A stretch of 25,696 bases of DNA from Eutrophocola sp965661105 (GTDB taxonomy: Bacteria; Pseudomonadota; Gammaproteobacteria; Pseudomonadales; Pseudohongiellaceae), in contig CBFICR010000039.1 in the NCBI GenBank assembly GCA_965661105.1, forward strand, positions 1 to 25,696. The letters run 5' to 3'. The position numbers and the translations under genes were made by a program. Within the stretch, counting starts at the first letter, position 1. Each line of letters starts with the position of its first letter. Below are positions 1 to 7,273 of the stretch, piece after piece. Below the pieces are notes generated by a model. The model was not told where the DNA came from, did not search any database, and worked only from the letters and a program-made list of their open reading frames with translations.

Positions 1-28
1 GCCAAAGAATAGTGCAGGAGATTCATAA
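1..28 (+). other. 3' end of an upstream gene, probably flhB (partial)
   Basis: Only the last few codons could lie in the window. One frame ends at a TAG at 10-12. Another ends at a TAA at 26-28 that overlaps the flhA start codon by one base, as the next genes of this operon do. In related bacteria flhB lies directly before flhA, but nothing in these bases identifies it. The bases CAGGAG at 15-20 serve as the flhA ribosome binding site. Confidence 0.3.
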
Positions 29-2178
29 TGCAGACAGTGGCACCAGCAAGTACCTATAGTGATATTGGCAAAGAATTGAAAATGATTGGCCTGGGCACAC
101 CACTTTTAGTGTTGTCTTTGTTGGCCATGATGATAATTCCGCTGCCACCATTTATTCTGGATTTTCTGTTTACATTTAACATTGCGCTTTCACTGATTAG
201 TCGGTTGGTATCAGGTTATATTATGCGGCAACTGGATTTCGCCGTATTCCCTACAGTACTACTTATTGCCACCTTGCTTCGTTTGGCGCTGAATGTAGCA
301 TCAACGCGGGTTGTTTTATTAAAGGGGCATGAAGGCACCGGAGCCGCAGGCGGTGTTATTGAAGCCTTTGGGGAGTTCGTCATTGGTGGCAACTATGCGG
401 TTGGTCTGGTGGTTTTCATGATTCTGGTGATTATCAATTTCGTGGTCGTGACCAAGGGCGCGGGAAGAATTTCTGAAGTAACGGCACGTTTTACACTTGA
501 TGCGATGCCGGGAAAACAAATGGCTATCGATGCGGATCTGAATTCAGGTTTGATTGACCAGGAAGCTGCCAGTAGTAGGCGGGAAACTGTGACCAGAGAA
601 GCCAATTTTTATGGCGCCATGGACGGGGCCAGTAAATTTGTTCGCGGTGATGCTATCGCAGGTATTTTAATTCTCTGTATAAATGTCATCGGAGGATTTC
701 TGATTGGTATTCTGCAACATAATCTTTCTGCTGATCAGGCAGCAACCAATTATGTATTACTTACTATCGGTGATGGCCTTGTAGCTCAAATCCCATCCTT
801 GCTGCTGTCAACGGCAGCAGCACTGATCGTGACACGGGTCAGTGATGCCCAGGAAATGGGAAGTCAGGTCATCGATCAGCTTTTTGCGAGTCCCAAAATA
901 TTTGTCATCACAGCAATCGTAGTGGGAACTCTGGGGCTGGTTCCTGGTATGCCAAATTTTATATTCCTGTTTATTTCATCGTCTTTACTTTTTATCGCCT
1001 GGAAATTAAGTAGAAAGCAGTCAGGGTCTGCCGCTGAAGAACTGGTGCAGGATGAAGCAGATGAGATTGAAGATGCCGCAAATCATGAACTTGACTGGGA
1101 AGATATTATTTCCACCGACATCATAGGTCTTGAAATTGGTTATCGGCTTATTTCTCTGGTAGATGAAAAACAGGGTGGTGATTTATTGGCTCGCTTGAAA
1201 GGGGTGAGGAAAAAGCTGTCTAAAGAACTTGGTTTTCTAATTCCATCAGTACATGTCAGGGACAACCTGAGTTTGGCCCCCAACAGCTATCGCATCACTT
1301 TATTTGATGTCCCACTGAGTGAGGGAATAGTTCACCCGGGTATGGAGATGGCCATAGATTCGGGTAATGTGTTTGGTGATCTCGATGGTATAAATGCCAA
1401 AGACCCCGCATTTAGTCTTGATACGGTATGGATTGAACCGGCACAAAAAGAAGATGCCCAGGGCAAAGGCTATACAGTTGTTGATTGCAGTACCGTAATT
1501 GCAACGCACCTAAGTCATACACTAAAACAACATGCCCACGAATTGCTGGGACATGATGAAGTTCAAAAATTACTGGATACACTTGCAGTGGCTGCTCCCA
1601 AACTGGTGGAAAACCTGGTGCCTGACACCGTAACTCTGGGTACTGTTCTCAAGGTTATGCAAAATTTGCTTGAGGAAGATATTCCCATCAGGGACATCCG
1701 AACAATAGCCGAGGCTTTGGCGGAAAATGGCGAGAATAGACAAAATACCGACGCTTTGACGGCCTCTGTACGCATTGCCCTGAACCGTACACTTTGCCAA
1801 AACATCATAGGAAACAAGGAAGAAATCAACATCATGAGGTTTGATCCTGAATTGGAACATTTATTGCTAGATAGTCTGGTAGGTCAGACCAATAAGGGTT
1901 TTCTTGAGCCGGGACTCGCGCAAAGCATACTCAAGGATATAGCACAAAAAGGGCAGGAAATTGAAATGCAGGGACAACAAGCGGTATTACTTGTTCCGGA
2001 TGAGATCAGATTGTGGCTTGCCCGTTTTATACGACCGAGTTACGAATCCTTGAAGGTACTTGCCTACAGTGAAATTCTGCCAGGCAAACAGATTAATGTA
2101 GTGGCAACCATTGGGCAGTTGGGAATTACAAGATCAGAAGAAGCATCGATTCCCCGGAATAATGTTGGAGAAGAATAA
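28..2178 (+). CDS. flhA: Flagellar type III export gate protein FlhA
   Basis: FlhA is the large inner-membrane subunit of the flagellar type III export gate. It couples proton flow to export and docks chaperone-substrate complexes on its cytoplasmic domain. At 716 residues it is slightly longer than the enterobacterial protein and close to the Pseudomonas length. About eight hydrophobic segments fill residues 20-330. The strongly conserved cytoplasmic loop is intact (TLLRLALNVASTRVVL, then GAGRISEVTARFTLDAMPGK and QMAIDADLNSGLID). The soluble C-terminal domain begins near residue 350. The ATG at 28 is preceded by CAGGAG at 8-base spacing. The stop overlaps the flhF start by one base (TAATG), indicating translational coupling. 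Confidence 0.98.
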   Translation: MQTVAPASTYSDIGKELKMIGLGTPLLVLSLLAMMIIPLPPFILDFLFTFNIALSLISRLVSGYIMRQLDFAVFPTVLLIATLLRLALNVASTRVVLLKGHEGTGAAGGVIEAFGEFVIGGNYAVGLVVFMILVIINFVVVTKGAGRISEVTARFTLDAMPGKQMAIDADLNSGLIDQEAASSRRETVTREANFYGAMDGASKFVRGDAIAGILILCINVIGGFLIGILQHNLSADQAATNYVLLTIGDGLVAQIPSLLLSTAAALIVTRVSDAQEMGSQVIDQLFASPKIFVITAIVVGTLGLVPGMPNFIFLFISSSLLFIAWKLSRKQSGSAAEELVQDEADEIEDAANHELDWEDIISTDIIGLEIGYRLISLVDEKQGGDLLARLKGVRKKLSKELGFLIPSVHVRDNLSLAPNSYRITLFDVPLSEGIVHPGMEMAIDSGNVFGDLDGINAKDPAFSLDTVWIEPAQKEDAQGKGYTVVDCSTVIATHLSHTLKQHAHELLGHDEVQKLLDTLAVAAPKLVENLVPDTVTLGTVLKVMQNLLEEDIPIRDIRTIAEALAENGENRQNTDALTASVRIALNRTLCQNIIGNKEEINIMRFDPELEHLLLDSLVGQTNKGFLEPGLAQSILKDIAQKGQEIEMQGQQAVLLVPDEIRLWLARFIRPSYESLKVLAYSEILPGKQINVVATIGQLGITRSEEASIPRNNVGEE

Positions 2179-3365
2179 TGAAAGTGGAACGTTATTTAGC
2201 AGATGACATGCGTCAGGCGATGAAAAAGGTACGCGATGGCATGGGAGAGAATGCCTTGATTCTTTCCAATCGTCGAATTAATGGCCAAACTGAAATTGTT
2301 GCCGCAGTAGATAAGGAGTCAACCGTAAAAAGCCCTTCTGGTATCTCCATCGCCCAGACTGGAGAGGTGGAGACCAGAGATATAGAGAAGCCCGATAAAC
2401 AATCTGGTAAGCAGAGCGGGCGTTTTGAAGAAGGCCCCTCGTTAGCAGAAATTCGCAAGGAACTATCTCGACTCAGAAAAATGTTCGAGGGTGAATTATC
2501 GCAATTATCCTGGCGCGAAATGGGCATTCGGCAGCCAAACAAGGTCGCAATTCAGACACGCCTGGAAAGGGCTGGGCTGAATACTTTTATTGGCAACATG
2601 ATCGCCGAGAAAGTAACCCCATGTGATGACTTGGATGAGGGCTGGAAAAATGCCCTGAAAGCGACTGCCCGGTCAATCCAGATTCCGGAATCCTCCATAC
2701 TGGAGGAGGGCGGTGTAATAGCCTTGCTCGGTTCAGCCGGTGTTGGGAAGACGGTGACAGCGGCAAAAATTGCCGCTCAATTTGCCGCCCGTTATGGTGA
2801 AAATGAAGTAGCACTGGTCAGTACGGATCATACTCGCACTGGAGGCAAGGAGCAGCTTCTGAGTTACGGAAGTAATCTGGGGATCGCTGTGCAATTCGCT
2901 AACAGCAAGTCTTCATTGGAAAAGACCTTGACAAGTTTGTCACAGAAGCGACTGATCATTATAGACAGTGCAGGTATTAGTTGGCATGACACTGAATTAG
3001 CGCAAAAGCTCGAAGAAATATTTTTGCCACAGAGGAAAATTCATGCATGTCTGGTGTTGTCTGCAACTACCCAGGAAGCCCTTATACATGAAACCATAAA
3101 AGCATTTTCCAGGGCTAGTCTGCACTCGGCGGTTATCACGCATACCGATGAATGTTGCAGTCTTGGGCCAGTGCTCTCCAATCTTATCCGTCATCAGTTA
3201 CCACTTTCATTAATAGGTACTGGTCCTTGTGTTCCTGAAGATCTAATGAAGCCCGATAATCGATTCCTGTTGGGAAATTTGCTCAATAGTTATCGTAAAT
3301 TTATGAAGGAACAGAAACCAAAACAGGAAGAAGCCCCCATGGAATGGAGGGTAGCCAATGCCTAG
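2178..3365 (+). CDS. flhF: SRP-type GTPase FlhF, flagellar pole-placement factor (divergent)
   Basis: FlhF is a signal-recognition-particle-type GTPase that marks the cell pole where a flagellum is built. This copy has the usual N-terminal start (MKVERYLADDMRQAMKKVRD), a low-complexity B region (about 45-90), helices at about 90-165 and an NG domain from about 175. The P-loop GSAGVGKT (185-192) is intact. Other nucleotide motifs differ from the family: the usual DTAG is DSAG (263-266), and the usual TKxDE is THTDE (321-325), so the lysine that contacts guanine is replaced by histidine. The late GQxVPEDL motif reads GPCVPEDL. At 395 residues it is short for the family. It overlaps flhA by 1 base and flhG by 8. 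Identity is secure from context, but GTP binding may be altered. Confidence 0.95.
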   Translation: MKVERYLADDMRQAMKKVRDGMGENALILSNRRINGQTEIVAAVDKESTVKSPSGISIAQTGEVETRDIEKPDKQSGKQSGRFEEGPSLAEIRKELSRLRKMFEGELSQLSWREMGIRQPNKVAIQTRLERAGLNTFIGNMIAEKVTPCDDLDEGWKNALKATARSIQIPESSILEEGGVIALLGSAGVGKTVTAAKIAAQFAARYGENEVALVSTDHTRTGGKEQLLSYGSNLGIAVQFANSKSSLEKTLTSLSQKRLIIIDSAGISWHDTELAQKLEEIFLPQRKIHACLVLSATTQEALIHETIKAFSRASLHSAVITHTDECCSLGPVLSNLIRHQLPLSLIGTGPCVPEDLMKPDNRFLLGNLLNSYRKFMKEQKPKQEEAPMEWRVANA

Positions 3366-4209
3366 CGCTGATTTCAATAGCACACTCCCTATCAAGATTC
3401 TGGCTGTGTCCAGCGGCAAGGGGGGGGTGGGCAAAACCAATGTTTCAGTCAATCTCGCGGCCGGGCTCGCCATGCGAGGCAAGAAAGTTATGCTGATGGA
3501 TGCAGATCTGGGACTGGCCAATGTGGATATCCTGTTGGGGCTTCACGCGCAAGCAAACCTTTCCCATGTGGTCAGCGGCAAAAAGGCACTCAAAGAAATT
3601 ATTCTGCAGGGACCGGAAGGCATTATGGTCGTGCCATCCGCCTCTGGCATCAGCAAAATGGCAGACCTTTCTTTGACTGAACAGGCTAATCTGATAAACG
3701 CCTTCAGTGAGCTTGATACCCAGCTTGATTATCTGGTGATTGATGTTGCTGCGGGTATTTCCAGGACTGTCACCACCTTTACCCAGGCATGTCAGGAAAT
3801 TATTGTTGTCGTGTGTGATGAACCGGCGTCTATAACAGATGCCTATGCGCTGATAAAAGTACTTAGTCGAGAGCATGGTATAAAACGCTTCCAGATTCTT
3901 TGTAATCGGGTTATCGATAAGCCGCAGGGACGAAAATTATACGCCGCCCTTTCCCGTGTCACAGATGAGTATCTGGATGTGTCGCTGGGCTATCTTGGCA
4001 TCATCAATGAAGATGCTCGGCTGCAGGAAGCTGTAAGAAAACAAGAACCTGTAATAAGTATGTTTCCAGCAAGTCCATCCGGTGTTGCGTTTAATTCGCT
4101 GGTGGACAGTATTCTTAAATTACCAGTACGCCATGAGAATGATGGTGGCATATCATTTTTCCTTGAACGTATTATCCAGAAATCATATGCGATGGAGTTA
4201 ACCTGCTGA
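3358..4209 (+). CDS. flhG: MinD-like ATPase FlhG/FleN, flagellar number regulator
   Basis: FlhG (FleN in Pseudomonas) is a MinD/ParA-type ATPase. It limits the number of polar flagella by acting on FlhF and by restraining the master activator FleQ/FlrA. The deviant Walker A motif KGGVGKT is at residues 21-27, followed by MLMDADLGLANVDILLG (about 45-61) and the switch-like VIDVAAGIS near 125-133. VCDEPASITDAYALIKVL matches the FleN family closely. The length of 283 is typical. It starts at ATG 3358, 8 bases inside flhF, and its stop overlaps the fliA start by one base (TGATG). As in Pseudomonas FleN, the ATPase fold starts close to the N-terminus, so any activator helix would have to be very short. 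Confidence 0.97.
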   Translation: MPSADFNSTLPIKILAVSSGKGGVGKTNVSVNLAAGLAMRGKKVMLMDADLGLANVDILLGLHAQANLSHVVSGKKALKEIILQGPEGIMVVPSASGISKMADLSLTEQANLINAFSELDTQLDYLVIDVAAGISRTVTTFTQACQEIIVVVCDEPASITDAYALIKVLSREHGIKRFQILCNRVIDKPQGRKLYAALSRVTDEYLDVSLGYLGIINEDARLQEAVRKQEPVISMFPASPSGVAFNSLVDSILKLPVRHENDGGISFFLERIIQKSYAMELTC

Positions 4210-4925
4210 TGAATAATGCAGCGAGTCCTTATAACGAAGCGAGCTATCAAGTCAGTGAAAATCTGTTTAATGAACATATTTATATGGCGAAATCGATTGC
4301 ACATCACATTGGCATGAGACTGCCGCCAGGTATCGCTATTGATGATCTTATCCAGGTTGGATTGATTGGCTTAATGGAAGCTTCCAGAATCTATGACCCT
4401 TCACTGGGGGCTACATTTAAATCCTATGCCCATATTCGCGTCCGTGGCGCCATTATCGATGAATTGAGGCGGCAATCCTGGATACCGCGCTCAGTCCAGA
4501 AAAAATCCCGCGAGATTTCACAAGCTATTCGCAATGTGGAGAGCAGGGAAGGGCGTACTGCAACAGATCGTGAAATAGCAGACGAACTACAAGAGTCATT
4601 GTCAGACTATACCCGGGATCTTGAAATGGTAGCTGGTACTTCAGTTTTTAGTGCAAGTGACGATAATTACTATGAGTCAATTGAATCTGAGGAAAAATCG
4701 CCATTCAGGAATACCCAGGATGAATTGCTGAAAAAAAACCTGACAGAGGTTATTAGTAAGCTGCCGGAACAGGAAAAGCTGGTTATCGCCCTTTATTATG
4801 AAAAAGACATGAATCTGAGAGAAATCAGTGAAGTGCTAGAAGTCAGTGAGTCCAGAGTTTGTCAAATTCATAGCCAGGCAGTAGGCAGGATAAGATCAAG
4901 AATGCCGGACTGGGTAAATTCCTGA
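4209..4925 (+). CDS. fliA: Flagellar sigma factor FliA (sigma-28)
   Basis: FliA is the sigma-28 subunit that directs RNA polymerase to late flagellar promoters, and it is held inactive by FlgM until the hook is complete. The protein has 238 residues. Region 2 is clear (YMAKSIAHHI, then DDLIQVGLIGLMEASRIYDP and FKSYAHIRVRGAIIDELRR). Region 3 (QSWIPRSVQKKSREI) and the region 4 helix-turn-helix (LREISEVLEVSESRVCQIHSQA) follow. It is the fourth gene of the overlapping flhA-flhF-flhG-fliA unit. Its likely targets in this window are flgM (promoter near 8933-8960) and fliC (near 20201-20227). Its antagonist FlgM is encoded at 8543-8872. Confidence 0.98.
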   Translation: MNNAASPYNEASYQVSENLFNEHIYMAKSIAHHIGMRLPPGIAIDDLIQVGLIGLMEASRIYDPSLGATFKSYAHIRVRGAIIDELRRQSWIPRSVQKKSREISQAIRNVESREGRTATDREIADELQESLSDYTRDLEMVAGTSVFSASDDNYYESIESEEKSPFRNTQDELLKKNLTEVISKLPEQEKLVIALYYEKDMNLREISEVLEVSESRVCQIHSQAVGRIRSRMPDWVNS

Positions 4926-4942
4926 ATGATGTGCGAAGTTAC

Positions 4943-4960
4943 AGGCAAGTCTTCTTGCCT
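4943..4960 (+). other. Intercistronic hairpin before motC
   Basis: AGGCAAG, loop TCTT, CTTGCCT: a perfect 7-bp stem with a 4-base loop in the fliA-motC gap, ending 23 bases before the motC start. Flanking bases ATGATGTG and CACATTAT can extend it as an imperfect outer stem. No T-run follows, so it does not look like a strong intrinsic terminator. It could protect an mRNA end or modulate readthrough into motCD. Confidence 0.5.
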
Positions 4961-4983
4961 TCACATTATGCATAGGAATTATT

Positions 4984-5721
4984 ATGGACCTAATGACCAT
5001 ACTTGGCGTAGTAATAAGTATTATCGCCATTATTGGCGGTAATTTACTTGAGGGTGGCCACACTGATTCGTTAATGGTCTTCACCGCCTTTTTTATTGTT
5101 TTCGGCGGAACCCTTGGTGCCGTAATGGTGCAGACCCCAATGTCTATTTTCATGCGCTCCATGAAAAGAATTGCCTGGCTGTTCAAGCCTCCAGTAAACG
5201 ATCCAGAAGAAATGCTTGAGAAAATTGTTGGTTGGAGTCAAGCCGCACGTAAGGAAGGCTTGTTAAGCTTGCAGGCTTTTGCTGAAGAGGAAACAGACCC
5301 GTTCTCTAAAACTGGCCTTGAAATGCTGGCCGATGGCGGCGAACCGGAAGTGATCAGGGAAATTCTTGAAGTAGAGCTCGAAATTAATGAAAGTCGTGAC
5401 CTGCTGGCTGCCAAGGTATTTGAAGGGTTTGGGGGCTATGCTCCCTGTATCGGTATTATTGGCGCGGTAATGGGGCTTATTCATGTCATGGAAAATCTGG
5501 CAGATCCGGATGCGCTGGGACCGGGTATTGCCGTGGCATTTGTTGCTACGATCTATGGCGTGGGCTTGGCGAATCTATTTTTTCTACCCGCTGCGAACAA
5601 GCTAAAAACCATAATTGGAAGACAAAACCAATACCGGGAAATGATTCTTGATGGCCTGATTGCTATTGCTGAAGGAGAGAATCCAAGAAATATCAGCAGC
5701 AAGTTGAAAGGTTATATTTAA
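4984..5721 (+). CDS. motC: Flagellar motor stator protein MotC (MotA family)
   Basis: This is an inner-membrane stator subunit that forms the proton channel with MotD and pushes on the rotor. It has 245 residues and belongs to the MotA/TolQ/ExbB family. Segments include VVISIIAIIGGNLLEGGH (about 9-26), the GGTLGAVMVQTP turn, the cytoplasmic loop with ARKEGLLSLQAFAEEE carrying charged rotor-contact residues, and the paired C-terminal helices GGYAPCIGIIGAVMGLIHVM and GIAVAFVATIYGVGLANLFF. The GGNxLEGGH start and the C-terminal IAEGENPR match Pseudomonas MotC rather than MotA. AGGAA at 4974-4978 supports the ATG at 4984. It pairs with motD 49 bases downstream. No chemotaxis genes separate it from fliA. 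Confidence 0.95.
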   Translation: MDLMTILGVVISIIAIIGGNLLEGGHTDSLMVFTAFFIVFGGTLGAVMVQTPMSIFMRSMKRIAWLFKPPVNDPEEMLEKIVGWSQAARKEGLLSLQAFAEEETDPFSKTGLEMLADGGEPEVIREILEVELEINESRDLLAAKVFEGFGGYAPCIGIIGAVMGLIHVMENLADPDALGPGIAVAFVATIYGVGLANLFFLPAANKLKTIIGRQNQYREMILDGLIAIAEGENPRNISSKLKGYI

Positions 5722-5770
5722 TATAAGCCCAGATGTATGTTCTACAGCTAAAACCAGTATGTGATCCCTT

Positions 5771-6667
5771 ATGGCACGGAAAAAAAAGCATGAAGAACAC
5801 GAAAATCATGAACGCTGGCTAGTGTCCTATGCGGATTTTATTACCCTGCTGTTTGCATTTTTCGTTGTTCTGTACTCAATTTCTTCTGTGAATGAGGGGA
5901 AATATCGTGTCCTTTCAGAATCATTGAATGCTGCTTTTCGTACCTCTGCAAGAAGCATGGACCCTATCCAGGTTGGACAGTTAGCCCGATCACCACGGAA
6001 TCAGGCTCAGTCCATGGATGTGCCTGCTCCCATGCGTTATACCCCCATAATTATTATGCCACCTACCTTGCCTGAAGAAACTGATAAGCATCCAAGTTAT
6101 TCCATGGATGAAAATGAATGGGCTCTGGACGAGGCTTCAGCACAGGTAAATTATATAGCTGATGATGTTGAGGATGCGTTTGAGGAAATGATCAGTGAGG
6201 GTGTCATTAATGTTTACCGTGACAGATTAATGCTGCAACTTGAAATAAATAGCCAGATTCTTTTTACCAGTGCATCAGCGACTCCTTCACAGGAAGCGGA
6301 AATCATTCTGCGGAAAATTGCGGAATTGCTAAGAGATTATCCAAACATTATTCATGTAGAGGGTTTTGCAGATAATGTACCAATCAAGTCACCGGTTTTT
6401 CCATCCAATTGGGAACTCTCTTCCGCCAGGGCGGCAGCAGTGGTTAGATTGTTTGCTGAATTTGGAGTTGAGCCAGAAAGAATGGCCTCAGTTGGTTATG
6501 CTGAGTTTAAACCTGTCGCCAGTAATGATACCGAAGAGGGACGTGCTAAAAACAGGCGTGTTGTCGTGGTTGTGTTGGCAAATACCAGTAATGAGGCAGA
6601 CGATAGTGATTTTTCAGAGATCACATTACTCAGGCAGAATTTATTAGAAGCAGAATCCAGTTTCTGA
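5771..6667 (+). CDS. motD: Flagellar motor stator protein MotD (MotB family)
   Basis: MotD anchors the stator to peptidoglycan and carries the essential ion-binding aspartate. The basic, charged N-terminus is followed by one membrane helix starting WLVSYADFITLLFAFFVVLY, with Asp22 matching the proton-binding Asp32 of E. coli MotB. A plug/linker with low-complexity proline-rich sequence covers about 55-130. An OmpA-like peptidoglycan-binding domain follows at about 150-275 (VEGFADNVPIKS, NWELSSARAAAVVRLF, GRAKNRRVVVVV). The length of 298 and the opening motif fit Pseudomonas MotD. I see no good Shine-Dalgarno sequence before the ATG (TGTGATCCCTT), so it may depend on coupling or reinitiation after motC. 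It converges with the - strand gene ending at 6688, with only 20 bases between. Confidence 0.95.
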   Translation: MARKKKHEEHENHERWLVSYADFITLLFAFFVVLYSISSVNEGKYRVLSESLNAAFRTSARSMDPIQVGQLARSPRNQAQSMDVPAPMRYTPIIIMPPTLPEETDKHPSYSMDENEWALDEASAQVNYIADDVEDAFEEMISEGVINVYRDRLMLQLEINSQILFTSASATPSQEAEIILRKIAELLRDYPNIIHVEGFADNVPIKSPVFPSNWELSSARAAAVVRLFAEFGVEPERMASVGYAEFKPVASNDTEEGRAKNRRVVVVVLANTSNEADDSDFSEITLLRQNLLEAESSF

Positions 6668-6687
6668 ATACTGCAGCTGATCGTTGC

Positions 6688-7119
6688 TTATCTGATTCGA
6701 CTTAATTCAGCATCTACCTTGAATGACGTTAATTGTTCTTCATCCAGACTGGCCTGATAGTCCATAGCATTCTTCATATGAACTGAAAGTGCGCTTAGTG
6801 CTTTTTCCAGCATAACAACCTCAATCTCCTCAAATGGCTCCCTGCGCGATAATGTCACTTTCCCAAGGTCGATACCGGAGGTTTTGAGTCGGTATCGACA
6901 TTTATGTAATTTCTGCACGCCTTTGAATACATGAACAGCCTGTTGCGGATGATCATATTCAAAACTGTCATAAATAATTACTTCGCGAATTTCACTCTCA
7001 AACAGATTAATGAGTTCCGTTAATGGCAGGGTGGTATGGAGCTCTTTCAGATCAGTAGCAGCAGTGTTCCCTGTGGCGTCATTTTCATACTGTGGCGCCG
7101 GCATTTCATAGCTTTTCAT
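6688..7119 (-). CDS. Standalone GAF-like domain protein, the type normally N-terminal to GGDEF
   Basis: No named gene is recognised. The 143-residue protein resembles the N-terminal sensory region of gammaproteobacterial diguanylate cyclases: a short helix (TDLKELHTTLPLTELINLFESE), IIYDSFEY, KCRYRLKT, LGKVTLSRREPF and a final helix MLEKALSALSVHMKNAMDYQ. In those enzymes this helix leads into the GGDEF domain (DPLTGLxNR). Here the protein ends about 20 residues later, with no GGDEF or catalytic motif. The first in-frame ATG (7170) lies inside the sigma-54 promoter at 7159-7174, so ATG 7119 is preferred, giving a leader of about 29 bases. It follows flgZ on the same strand and converges with motD. 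A role in flagellar or c-di-GMP signalling is inferred only from domain type and location. Confidence 0.75.
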   Translation of the reverse strand: MKSYEMPAPQYENDATGNTAATDLKELHTTLPLTELINLFESEIREVIIYDSFEYDHPQQAVHVFKGVQKLHKCRYRLKTSGIDLGKVTLSRREPFEEIEVVMLEKALSALSVHMKNAMDYQASLDEEQLTSFKVDAELSRIR

Positions 7120-7158
7120 AGTGGAATAACCTTTAACATTGGCATATTGGGTATAACA

Positions 7159-7174
7159 TGCAACCCTCATGCCA
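7159..7174 (-). promoter_or_regulatory. Sigma-54 (-24/-12) promoter of the GAF-like gene
   Basis: On the - strand this reads TGGCATGAGGGTTGCA against the consensus TGGCACGN4TTGCW. The GG and GC dinucleotides have the exact required spacing, and only one consensus base differs. Expected transcription start is near 7148, giving a leader of about 29 bases to the ATG at 7119. Confidence 0.8.
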
Positions 7175-7201
7175 ATAATAGATCTTATAAATATCCATAT
7201 A

Positions 7202-7214
7202 TATCAATAGGTTG
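7202..7214. promoter_or_regulatory. IHF consensus site upstream of the GAF-like gene promoter
   Basis: TATCAATAGGTTG matches WATCAANNNNTTR at every defined position, inside an AT-rich stretch. It lies about 54-66 bases upstream of the predicted start near 7148, where IHF usually bends DNA between an enhancer and a sigma-54 promoter. Confidence 0.55.
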
Positions 7215-7273
7215 AATTTATAGTGTAATCAGAGTGAAATATTTGACTAAAGTTCGTCAGTGTTTTGGCTGTT

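Noticed and set aside
7120..7170. ATG 7170 as the start of the GAF-like gene
   Set aside because: It falls within the sigma-54 promoter, upstream of the predicted transcription start, and has no ribosome binding site.
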